A stretch of DNA of 64,000 bases, taken from Acanthochromis polyacanthus (taxonomy: Eukaryota; Chordata; Actinopteri; Pomacentridae). The DNA lies in NCBI RefSeq assembly GCF_021347895.1, contig NC_067122.1, positions 12,823,983-12,887,982 on the forward strand, written 5' to 3'. The position numbers and the translations under genes are program-made. This document shows, one piece after another, positions 12,907-24,125 of the stretch. The notes under the pieces were generated by a model that did no database searches, had not been told where the DNA came from, and was given only the letters and a program-made list of their open reading frames with translations. Numbering within the stretch: position 1 is the stretch's first letter; the number at the start of each line of letters is the position of its first letter.

Positions 12907-13539
12907 TGCCTACACTACAAGAGATGCTTGCCAGAGGAATGTTCGTCAGCCTCTTACCGGTTATTGCTGAAAACAGCTATTTGACATTGAGAGCAGCCCA
13001 GATACTACTGTCTGTGTGAAATAGAGAGGATTACCAATTATTCACTTACCGGTGCAGACGTTTTGTAGACCTGGACAAATCATTGCCAATTTCTAATTTA
13101 ACATACCGATAAAGCCATTTTCTGTCAAGGGCTTTGTGCATTATTTCACTGCTATTTTCCCTTTCCTGTCTGTTTTGTGAGGTCTACACTTTAATAATCC
13201 AATGTAAGAGGGTGAAAGCAGCGTAGGAGGAGTAATAGTTGAGGATTACTGCTCTGCCGCTCCATAAATATGTGACAAAATAACACCTAATGTTTTTTGG
13301 AAAGGGACCAATAACTCTGTGTTGACCTTTTTGAGCTTTTGTCAGGGAGTTAGAAGTGAGGAGAGGAGCCCAGTAGTTTATTTAAATCAGCGTTTCATCA
13401 ACAAAGCACAGGAAATTCATTCTCTTTCATGTAGTTTTTTCATCATGCTTTTATTCTATCTTATGTTAACATGGCATTTGTCAGTGCACTTTATTTTGTA
13501 CAGACATCCCTTAGTGACCAAAAAACTGCTGTAACTTTA
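12905..13539. other. Noncoding stretch
   Basis: Nothing recognised between the CA microsatellite and the Tc1-like remnant. Confidence 0.5.
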
Positions 13540-13840
13540 TAGTCCTGTGCAAAAGCCCTAAGTAGTTTAAATATCTGGAGCATATCCTTAATTTAATCTG
13601 CAGCTTCAACAACCCCCAACATACTGTCAGAGTCATAAACAACTATCTTCAGCCGACAAGAAATATAAAGGAGTCCTGCAACAGATGGTATAGTCCCCGC
13701 AGAGGCCTGATCTCAGCATTGTCAAGTCAGTGTAGGATTGCATGAAGAGACAAAAAACAAGTCAGACAGCCGAAACCCACAGAAGAACTATGGCAAGTGC
13801 TTCAAGATGCTCAGAACTGCCAAGCACTTCAAAAAACTGT
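13540..13840 (+). pseudogene. Tc1/mariner transposase remnant
   Basis: The left end, 'agtcctgtgcaaaagcccta', is the terminal repeat of a common fish Tc1-like family. It is followed directly by the C-terminal third of the transposase, so the N-terminal helix-turn-helix and central region are deleted. The region of the second catalytic Asp reads NNPQHTVRVINNYLQ where a D-N-D-P-K-H-type motif is expected, so that Asp is now Asn. The region of the final catalytic residue reads PDLSIVKSV, then a stop, then DCMKR, where PDLNIIESVWD is usual; the catalytic Glu is Lys. Homology ends near 13,840 and no right terminal repeat follows. The copy is dead and truncated. Confidence 0.75.
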
Positions 13841-14224
13841 AAGTTTTCTCAGAGCACATATAAAATGTGAAGATTTGCTGCTTTCCTATTTACATAGTTG
13901 TAAATTGTGTGTTGTTTGGCTTTGGACTGTTGATTAGTACAAAACACTGGACTCTGGCAAGCTAGAGTGGATATTTTTTGCTATTTTCCGACTGAAAACC
14001 AAGAGATTATCACTGATCAGTTTACAATTTGAACAAGAAAAGATCCACCAATCCTATTTAAAGAAAAACAATCTGAATTTAAGCAGTGGAAGACTGTTTT
14101 TGTCAGTTATGTTGTTATCATATCATCCAAACCAGCATAACATCTGCAGCAGGATAATGTTAGCACTCACCTCTGCTCCATCTTTTACTCCATTTTACTG
14201 GCTTTCTGTCATGACACAAATGCA
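13841..14224. other. Noncoding stretch
   Basis: No gene or repeat recognised before the ACGC microsatellite. Confidence 0.5.
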
Positions 14225-14225
14225 A

Positions 14226-14285
<60 letters not shown>

Positions 14286-14289
14286 CGTA

Positions 14290-14325
<36 letters not shown>

Positions 14326-14326
14326 C
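14225..14326. repeat. (ACGC)n microsatellite
   Basis: About 25 tetranucleotide units over 102 bp, with a single C-to-T interruption at 14,288. Strict purine-pyrimidine alternation makes it prone to Z-DNA. The open frames on both strands across it are repeat artefacts. Confidence 0.97.
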
Positions 14327-15174
14327 AGACAGTCAGTAAATTAGCTCCACTTTGCTCCTCTAGGCTCAGTATTAGGTTCTCTTTCACCTTTCTGCATCCA
14401 GACAGAAGAGCAGGTGTGATTGATCGAACACTCAGAACTTAACAGTCACTCAAGAACAACATTTAAGCCGTGTTAATAAAATTCACAGCACTGAATCAGT
14501 TCTCACCATCAGAACATTTAGACATATTTGCTATAAACAAGACTTCTGAATTTATGTGTAGTTTTATCTTCAGTTAAAAAAAAATACATTTTTGTCACTG
14601 ACTTGCAACTCTTATTCTGAACCTGTTTTAATCAGCATTAGTGCCCACTGCTTATCTAGTGCTAATGTCTCTTCTGGTGTGCTGTAACTCTACATTATAA
14701 AAGTAAGTGAGCAAAATCATAGAGTCTAAAAAGTGGTACACTCGCCACGTGGTTCAGTGAACACATTATGAAAACCACTAATATCTTCCTCTCTAGCATT
14801 TTTCCACTGCAGCAGTTTTGTGACGGTGGTGGCTAATTACACTATCTTGAACTCATCTCTGCCTCCAGCTTTTTGTATTTTCAAAAAGAAGGCTTGGGAT
14901 TGGAAATCCAGTAGGATGAAACAGCTGTTGAATCACCTACACACACTTCAACACCCTCTTCAACATCAACACATAATAATGCGCATAAGGATGAGAGGTT
15001 TTTTTTAATGATTTTAGCTCTTTTTGGTCTCATCAAGAGAGAGAGTCTGTGGAGCTGATTCCTTGAGAGTGAATGGAGAAGGAATGTGAAGATAAGCTGC
15101 TTCCCCGTCAGAAAATATTTCCCTTCAAAGAAATGTTCTACTTGTTACACATCAGTCACGTTGTGATGAACAAT
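14327..15174. other. Noncoding stretch
   Basis: No gene recognised. Confidence 0.5.
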
Positions 15175-15350
15175 TAGGGAAATAGTTAGACTTTTTTGGA
15201 AATGGATGGCACTCTCGTATATCCATTAAACACAGGAAATAGCTACACTCGCTTAGCATAAAGCCTGAAAACAAGGAAAAGACCCAACTACCTGCACCTC
15301 TGCAACTTACTAATTGCATTATATCTCATTTGTTTGATGCGCACAAAAGC
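15175..15350. mobile_element. Decayed percomorph interspersed repeat
   Basis: The order of motifs matches a short repeat frequent in percomorph genomes: 'gcttagcataaagcctg', then 'aaacaaggaaaa', then 'acctgcacctctgcaactta', then 'tatatctcatttgtttgat'. No coding capacity, clean ends or target duplication can be seen. The class (SINE or nonautonomous DNA element) is left open. Confidence 0.5.
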
Positions 15351-18300
15351 CAAACTTCTCATCAGAAAGGCCAGCCCTGAAAAAATGCAAATTATATTTT
15401 GCACTTTGTTTTTTGCTCCATTTAGAAAAATATAACAAGCTCACTATCATCTTGAAAGCTTCATATTTAGGAGACAGGTAACATAGTGCTATCAATCCTA
15501 ACATCTACTTTAACGGTGTATTTAGTAAAACATGTAACATACATACCTGGCTGTGGCTGGACAGTTATTTTCTTTCATTTCATGAGGCACAACAAATTTC
15601 ATTTCTTGAGCGATATGTTGCCACGCATTGTTGTCAAGTCCTGTTTTCTCATTAAATTCAATAATTTTGGATGGGAAAGCTGTTTACCATGATAGTAAGA
15701 CACATTTGTTTAAAGTCCTTGTCACTGCTGCTTGGAGATTTGAGAGTCTTGATTGGAGCCATGACAGTACTTGGAAGTTTTTATTTAAGATGAATGGCTC
15801 GGTCTGTTGTCCCTCTATTCTTTGAGTCTGTATGTGTGAACACTTGGCATGAAAGCAAATCAGCATATCGCCCAAAATATTGAACTATTCTTCTGCCACT
15901 TCTTTTTAATAATTTGGTGGATTTAAAATGTCTTCAACTGAAAATCCACTTTATTTTCCGTCGGTGCTTGTCATTTTATGGGTTGGGATTTAAAAAATGA
16001 AAGGAAAAGGAATCACAGCTGTACATTTCAAGTTCCAGCCTTTGGCAACAGCCGTTCCCAAAATTATATCTTGAGGGTATGAAACTCCTGAGACACTATG
16101 GTTACACATTTGAGACCACAGTTACGTATAGCATGCACATTTAGGATCTTAAGAGCTTGTGTTTGATTGCATAATGCAAAATGTACTTGAAGTTTTTTTT
16201 GGTTGTCACATAGCAAAACAGCACATTTTCAGGATGTTCCGCATTTCCTGCTTGTTTACTTCTACTCATAATCTGCTGAAAGTACTTTTCTTCTCTGATC
16301 ATAATATCCCAGTCACGCCTATCATTCTTAGCTGTATAATGCGACCAAGAAGAAAACGAGTGTTTGAAGTGAGACTGCAAAGTTCATGACATTAGGTATT
16401 TGTACAACTACAAGTTGAGTAACAGCAAAACAAACTGTCACCGGGGTTGTATGAACTGTGATAATGGGTCTGATATGTAATTTCTGAGTGATTCAAATTC
16501 TTTACTTTTATTGGATCTGTTAAACACAGTGACACATTAATTTCACTGGGTGACATGTTCATTACTGTGTGAAATGTTCTCTGAAATGAAATATTGGTGC
16601 CACCAAATTATGCGTCTGTGCCACTAATGGGAAAATGTCAGTCGTAGTAGGAGCAAAAAATAGAGCTCTTTGGAGGTTTTGAGTTTAAGCAAGCAACTTG
16701 TTGTCTGGCTTAATTGCAGTGTGGTTTACTGTGAAAGTGAAGTTTCAGAATTTGCCAGAGCAAAGCAGATACAAAATATCTTTCAATTCATCCCCACTTT
16801 TATGCACACGCCATTAAACTGGATGCTGCTGCTGCTGTCCTTTGTAGATTTCAGTTTATCTTGTAAAGTTGCTTGTCACGTTTTTTTGACGTGAGACACC
16901 AACTTTGACAGAATGACAAATCAGACTGACACGAGCTTAATCAAAGGGCGTTCCTTCTGCAGTATATAACCACAGCATTATTGCCAGTGTAGGAATATTT
17001 GTTTATTATGTCAAACTGTCCTCGTGGACTATCTTATCTGATGTGTTTAATCAAATTTATGTAGAACTCCTGACAGTCATTAGTTCACTCCTCTGGGAAA
17101 GCCTTACAGGGGATAAAAAGGCAGAAGGTCATCACGATGGCTCTTTTTTCCCACCATGAGAATGTCACACAGATCTGCCTCCCCCTGGTCTGTATCTCTC
17201 TGCTCCTGGGCTGTCCTGGTGTAAATTATTGTCCAGGGTATAAATAGGCTGACAGTCTGGCAGGACCAGGTGGTGTAATCTTCCAGGTTGGTATCCTGCA
17301 CCCTGCCTAGCAAGGTGGCATGGCGGTTGTTTGTCCCCACATTAACATTGGCCTCAGTCCCCACAGATGGGCTGGTTCTTGTATATTGATGAAAAGGTGG
17401 CATCAGAGATACTCTGTGCATTTGCTATGCTAAAGAGACGTCTTGAATTAAGTGGAAGCAATGATGTGGCTCACAATGAACACTATTTGTGTTTTTACAT
17501 AGCTTTTGACATTTTGCAAAAATAAATCTTAAAACTATTAGTTTGATTTTCCTATTAATGTAAATACTAACTAGTCAAACTGTATTTATGGACTGATTAA
17601 TGTTTAAGTATTTTTTCTGGGAAAGAGTGCTAAACATTTGATTATCAAATCCACAAACAAGCTGTTTTCCTTTGTCTGAGCATTAGAATACATTTAATAT
17701 CTTTAGTTTCTGAACTGTTAGTCAAAACTTGATACATATTTCACAGCTTTCTGATGTTTTGTTGACCAAAACTTACATTTTTTTATGTGCTCTAACCCCT
17801 TTTTCATAAAATGCCATTCATGTCAAAGATGTTGAAAAGTAATATTTTAGTTTGTCAGACTACTGTTTACCTGCATTTAAAGTTTGTTTGTGCTGCTGGA
17901 AAATTATTTAAGGAAATGCGTTGCGAGTATTCAATTATTTTTTCTTGTATCCAATTTCCTGCCACCTGCAAACCGTTTGGCTGCTGAATATTCAGGATAA
18001 CAAGGTTATAAATATGGTGACAGGTTTGGAACGGCAGCAGCAACAACAGCCATCATTATCCTGTTTTTAATACAATCGGTTTGCCTTGGTTTCTTTTTTA
18101 TTTAATGGTGTACAGTATTCATTAAATGCATTTTTCTCAAGCTTGACTACTTCTTTGTAGTTATCATTAAAATGGGTTTCTAGGTCAGCAGTGTCCGACA
18201 TGTAATGCTGCTTAGCATGAAAAGAGGGGTAGAATAACTCTGGACTACGTACTTGCATATTATGTGTGTTTTAGAGCACTTTGGTGAGAAATGCTTTATG

Positions 18301-20852
18301 AAAACACAATAGCAGTTATTGGTTATTTCCCATTGTACTTTATTTTATTTGGTAGTCGTCACAGTCCTGCTTTTCCCTTCTCATTCTGTCTTGTCCCTGT
18401 GTGGTCTGCCTCCATCTCCCCTGTCATCACTTTCCTCCATCTTCAGTCGTTTCCCATCATAGGTGCCAACATGTCACCAGCAGCGCTGAAGTCTAATGGC
18501 TATGGGAACATTTTCTCTGACACCTGCAGCAAACATGAAGCCTGCTGGGCTGTTGAGGGAACAGAGGGAGGTTTATCTGGGATGGCAGGCCTCGCCTCTA
18601 CTGCCATGCCAATAGAGACAGCAGCACAGAGCTCGGCATTTCACTGCCAGATAAGGGCCCGAGACAAAGAAGCACTGCAGCTAGACCCCACTCACTACAA
18701 TGGAGGAAAGAAAATAAGATATATGACTAATAGCCCTTGACAGTTTGCTCTAGTTAAATGCTTTACTTTTAGGCTGTTATCAAGAGTATATTGTAAGTTG
18801 CAAGTCTTAAAGTTCAGGGTATTCAGTGCACAAAACTGAAGTTTCTCAAAGACTCAGTCTTGTCGGAAGTGTCAATTTTAGCTATATTTAAATCGTGGGT
18901 ACTGTTGAGTTAGACTTTAATTTCTACAATTAGGAAACCGAACATTCTTTGACGTGTAGGCAGAACTTACAATACTCTGTAATTATTCATCTATTGGAAA
19001 TTACGTAGCTTACACTGCTCTGTCAGGTCAAGAAGGTCTTACATCATGAACTTCCTGATTAGCAATTGTTACTAGCATTTGTCATCTTATCCAATTATGT
19101 AATTGCCCTAATCTCCCTTGCGTTTTACTTTGTCAATGAATTATTTGGGGCATTATTTCATCTATGTAATATGCTGTAGAATATGAGTGTATGTCATAAT
19201 TTTGCTCATTTTTTATGCTTTTTCTTTGGCTATTGAGTTTTTCAACAGCTAGCTTGTCACCCGAATTTATAGCTCTTGTTTAAATGCGCGCAGTGGCAAT
19301 TTTTTCCACATGTGTGTGTATAGTACCTAGTACTGTTATGGCAGTTATGTCGGTAGGTCGTATCTGACCGTATGGCAGAACAGAAGTTTTCAAAGCATGC
19401 TGACACTTCCAAAGAGAAATAAATCATTCCTTCAGTAGAGCTGAGAGATTTGACAACAGGAATGATGTCAAAAGTGTGGGCACAGATAATTTTAGTTCTC
19501 TTTTTCACATGTAAGGAGCTTGTTAATACAGGCACCTACTTAAATTACCCTTTCGCTGTGTCCTTAGGCTACATCGTTTTTACTATGTGTGCACTGCGCC
19601 TTCACAGGTCCTTCTGGGGTTTTGGCCACAACCACAGCTCTGAACTGGAAAATCAACTCTTTTTTTGGCTAACCATGGCAGGCACCTTGAGTCATACAGT
19701 ACCACAAGATGCCTGGACCTTCTAGTCTGTCAACATAAATAGAAAGAGTACATTTATTACCTAACATTCAGATATGACCAGGAATAATGCAGGGTTCTGC
19801 ATTCTTTAATTTTCTTTTCACACTCATTTACAGTCAGTTGTACAGCTTTTCACGACAGAACATGTTAGTTTTTCATGGTATATACACTGCAAATGTCAGT
19901 TAAAAATGTGCATTTGCACATGAGCATGTAGTTTATCTATGCAAACGGTGTCTAGAATGGTGTAAACTTTACTGAATAGTGCAAGCCATATGTTAAGTCC
20001 TTGCTCAAGGATAGTGAATGGGTAATCTGTTCTAGATAGTCATTGTAGTGCTCCACAGTAGCTTCGATTATGTTCGTCTATTACTTTGTCAATGCCAATG
20101 CATACAAAGACCAAGCTATTCATTTATTTTTATTGAAGGAAACTCATTTTGGCATGCGTCACCTCATGTGACCAAAATCTTTGCTTCAAGCAAAAAGAGA
20201 AAATAGAGCCATTCGGATAATTCTGTTTTTTGGTTGTTATTTATTGTGCGTGTCGGCATAAATGTTTGTGCTTGTCTGGCAAGAAATTAACTTTGTCACA
20301 GTGGCCCTAGACAATAGCAGGCAGGAATTGCTGAGCCTAATGTTGCACTCTGGGAACAGTAAAGTCATTTCGCTCCAGCAGACCACTTAATAGCTTTGGC
20401 TGATGCAGAGTTTGGAAATCCATCAGTTGGGCCAGACGGAGATGAGCAGTCTTTCTAAGTGTCAGTATGCTTAGTATGTGAGGAAACAGGTAGCAGACAA
20501 CTTATCTACTCTCATTATGAGCTTGAATCATGTAAAGACATCTAACGGTGGGTGCCCATATACTGTTTTTCTCTGACAGAATCACTCTGCAGGGTGCTGG
20601 AGAGCACTTTATCCCAGTGATTCATCAAAAAAACCTCAGACACACTACATATGGGGTTTTGTTTCTATGACAACAATTTCTTGACAGCATACATATACAC
20701 TCTAATCACCGTTTTACAACAGACCAGCATTGAGTCTTGTTGTGATAATTTCTGACATGCCATACAGCTTGGGATGAAAATACACCCCCAGGATGAGCTT
20801 ATCCTCCGTTATCTTGGTTACCAGGGTGAAGAGTCCCGCCCATATGATTGGT

Positions 20853-20877
20853 GGCACCGAAAAGAAGCATCGGTGCC
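20853..20877. repeat. 8-bp inverted repeat
   Basis: GGCACCGA (20,853-20,860) pairs exactly with TCGGTGCC (20,870-20,877) across a 9-nt loop, inside a locally GC-richer patch. Confidence 0.7.
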
Positions 20878-21928
20878 TTTGTTAAAAGTTCAGACATTTA
20901 CAATTTAGAAGCACTTGGGGTGACCGCACAGAAAAGATGGATCACTCTCTAGGGGGCTGCATGTGACTGCAGCCGCTCTCCTCTCAATAGGAACCGTTTT
21001 CAAAAGATGCTGGTGCTTAGAAAAAAACACTACATGGACACTTAGCCTAATGGATTTTTTTTTAAAACGACACAATGACAGCTAAAAATGGCTTGATGTA
21101 GCATTGTGTTGGGAACCTTGAACAAGAGCATCGAGAGCGAAAATAGATGGTTCTGTGTAATTCCTGTTTACTCTGTCATGGTAGAAGACAACCAGTGGAG
21201 CAGTGCAGCCGGCGGGTGATGGGATAGATGTTTGCATTTACTGTATAACCATTCACGAATGAATTTCAGGCCTCAGCTTGAGAGACGATGTTGCCTAGCA
21301 GAAATAGACCTGGCATGTAAATAGCGGAGCGGGCAAAAGAACCATGCTCATGTACCTAGAGGACACACATGTCCTCACTGGCTCTAATCGAGCAGTGGCA
21401 GCAGGCATATGGAGAATGGAGATACAGGGTTTAGCCAAATTGGCAGATGGAAAAGTTATCGCAAACTGCTTAGAATTAAAGAGCAAAGTTACTTGTGCTG
21501 TTTAAATGCGATTGTTTGTTGATAGTGTACCTTATTGCCAATCAGCAGAGGCCTCAAATGAACCTATTTAAATTTAGTCATTTAGCTTTAGTCACAGCTT
21601 TGATTGCACCCATGTTGTGTTCAGCGATGTTCACTGACCAAACACAGCAATGTAGGCTCATGTTGCTTTGTTTTTTGCAGTTTGTTACCGGATCTAAGTC
21701 TACACTGGAGAGTAGCACATTTACTAACATCTCTCTCTGGAGGATAGAGATTGTCTGAACTATCTTGATCTTCCCACTCAGAAACAGGTTTGAAAATCTG
21801 TCCAAGATGCTGCTTTAGTGTGCGCTGTCAGAGACCAAAAATGTCTGTTCGACTATACTACTGCATATGTGAAAAAGTTTGACAAAGCTTTCTTTGACTC
21901 CAGATGGAGCTGCGTGAAATCTGATAAT

Positions 21929-21956
21929 TTGCCTCAAGTCATGCCACTTGAGGCAA
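21929..21956. repeat. 11-bp perfect hairpin
   Basis: TTGCCTCAAGT (21,929-21,939) pairs perfectly with ACTTGAGGCAA (21,946-21,956) across a six-base CATGCC loop. Each arm holds a CTCAAGT/ACTTGAG core resembling an NK2-type homeodomain site. The function is unknown. Confidence 0.8.
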
Positions 21957-23850
21957 TGCTGGTCTGAAAACTGCAAGTCCAAAAATAAACCAATGTCAGG
22001 GTGCAGAGTTAGAAAGAAGTGAGCTTATCAGACCTCTGTAGCCCGGTATGCCTCCGTGCTTCAGGTTTGCAGCTTGAGGCTGCATTAGTTGTTGTGAGTG
22101 TACCACTCCCCATATCTCTGACTGAAGCTTAGGATGAATCGTGGGTAATCTAGGTGCCTGGCTTTGACTAGAAAGAAGAATAGGAGAAACAGAATTTTAT
22201 TTACATGAAATCTAAGAGTGCAAATGTATATAGTGTCCTCTTAAAACATTTACAATGTAATGATACAGTAGCATGAAAAATATTGATCTGTGGCATTTCT
22301 GCTGACAATCCAACAATGCAGTTGTTCTGCCTTATATAGATGCAAAAAAATGACAAAATTTCAGTAATGACACAAAATGATGGCAGCTAGGAAGTGTCCA
22401 AAATCTCAATTTTTATTATTGACTAGATGAGCACATTACAGGAAGTAGTGAACTAGAGAATGATTTGTGACAGGCAAAGGTTTCACTAAATCTAACTTCT
22501 TTTCAAAAAAGACTGAATATCTTATGCAATGGATCATACAGAACAGTTAGAGACAAGATAAGAAGGGACATCTTGCTGTAGAATTACAGGGGTGAATAGT
22601 TGAATATATGCCAACTGTATTTCACTCAGTTTTTATTGATGAGCTGCCAAAATACAAGGAGTCTGACTGGATCCAGATCAACACCCGCATTTTTAGACCA
22701 TCCTAGCCCAGTAGCACTGGAGTAGACAACTGACAAATTTCACAGCCGGTTGAATAAACTTGTTGATTTGCGCTCGTGTCATTCAGTCATGATAAAACAA
22801 CAGGAGATATCAGACTTAAAAACTTGAATTTACCCTACATTCTCTCAAGAGTAGTGCTGTTTTTCTTGTTTTATTTTGTCCAGCAAGGAGCGGTTTACAA
22901 ATACATCTCCACTATGGGCACATGAGCTCAGTATTTAAGTCTCAGTAAATTATGGTCTCGGCCACTGAGAGTGTTTTTAGTTTAAGTAAATGTAATTCAA
23001 AAAAATCAACCTCACATAGCTGCTTTTATCATGTGGACAGGAGGGCAGATAACTTGGCACATTGTGTCAAGCTTTAAGGATGACTTGTCAGTCTACCGTT
23101 CTCCCAGCTAACCTCAGTTTCAGCACGCTGACCTGACTGGTTTGGATTGCAGATACATTGCTCATTGAAGTACATGACCTTAGGTTGCTTAATTAGCCAT
23201 GATGATGGTGCTCCTGCAAAATGAGGGAACTATTTGCTGTGTCCAACAATGAATTATTTATACGCTGCTTCAAGGTTGATTTGGTTGAAGGAGGAGTATT
23301 AACGTGGACAGAGAAAGATTTTTTTCAATTTTGATTGTCATAGCAGCATTTTTAAATAGCTTGTCCCACAATTTATGTGTTGTTTTATGTTTACTCATTG
23401 TGACTAATCCCATTCATTTTCAGGGTCAAACTAAACATTGTGGCAGTGCTGGATATAGGTTATTCTGCTCTCATATTGCTTTGAATCCTGCTTTACTGTT
23501 TTGCTTTGTGGCATTTTGCTAATTGCATTTCCTGTTGTCGTATTGCCTCATTTTCCTGATGGCCCTTAGAAAGATAAAAATATGAGTTTATCTTTTCACA
23601 TTTGTACTTTTTTTTAAAAATAACATTAGGGGTCCACCAGCATATTTATGAGCCACTGTGTTGAGGTGTTACATATTCAGTGGAAAACACCACTAGGTTC
23701 AAGAAATATGTTTTTGCTTGCTGCTTAAAAAATGTAAAGTATTAATGTTGGAAATTGTATTAGATAAAGCAGAGAGATGGACAATATGCACTGATTTGCA
23801 GAAGTAAGGTTATAGTATGTAAAAGCTTTGTAAATATAGTATAACATTCA

Positions 23851-24093
23851 GGCTTTGGAGATAAAGTCAGAGAGGCCAGACTGAGATGGTTCAGACATGT
23901 CCAGAGGAGAGAGAGTCAATATATTGGTAGAAGCATGCTGAGTTTCCCACTGCCAGGCAGGAGGCCTAGAGGAAGACCAAAGAGGAGGTTTATGGATGTG
24001 GTTAAAGAGGACATGAAGGTAGTTGGTGTGAGAGAAGAGGATGCAGAAGACAGGGTTAGATGGAGGCAATTGATTCGCTGTGGCGACCCCTGA
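23851..24093 (+). pseudogene. LINE reverse-transcriptase ORF, C-terminal end
   Basis: One open frame of 80 codons, ending in TGA at 24,091, encodes the tail of a non-LTR retrotransposon ORF2-type protein. It contains ARLRWFRHVQRR, then PGRRPRGRPKRRFMDVVKED, then EEDAEDRVRWRQLIRCGDP. These match the well-known C-terminal end of a teleost LINE family. The frame has no internal stop, but the start is missing and homology begins abruptly, as in a 5'-truncated insertion. A short A/G-rich 3' tail follows to about 24,125. The copy has no full reverse-transcriptase or endonuclease domain, so it cannot be autonomous. Confidence 0.8.
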
Positions 24094-24125
24094 AGGGAAA
24101 AGCCGAAAGGAAAAGAAGAAGATTC
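24094..24125 (+). mobile_element. 3' tail of the LINE copy
   Basis: After the ORF2 stop the sequence runs 'agggaaaagccgaaagg' and then into an AAGAAGAAGA-type tail before returning to AT-rich DNA. Confidence 0.6.

Larger units (their letters stand above)
15351..23850. other. Long noncoding stretch
   Basis: About 8.5 kb without a recognisable gene. It includes a 149-codon plus-strand open frame at 18,291-18,740 and a 105-codon minus-strand frame at 17,104-17,421, neither with a domain I can identify. Two compact hairpins (20,853 and 21,929) are listed separately. Confidence 0.55.

Noticed and set aside
12712..12984. Two plus-strand frames with long His-Thr runs.
   Set aside because: They translate the (CA)n microsatellite.
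14100..14387. Frames with repeated HART- or CVRA-type units on both strands.
   Set aside because: They translate the (ACGC)n microsatellite.
17104..17421. A 105-codon minus-strand frame with a GTEANVNVGTNN stretch recalling an SGNH-type LINE protein.
   Set aside because: The likeness covers only a few residues and the rest does not follow any family I know.
18291..18740. A 149-codon plus-strand frame ending in a fairly GC-balanced block.
   Set aside because: No domain, splice sites or recognisable homologue. Its first third is hydrophobic and T-rich, as in noncoding sequence. It may be a conserved noncoding block at most.
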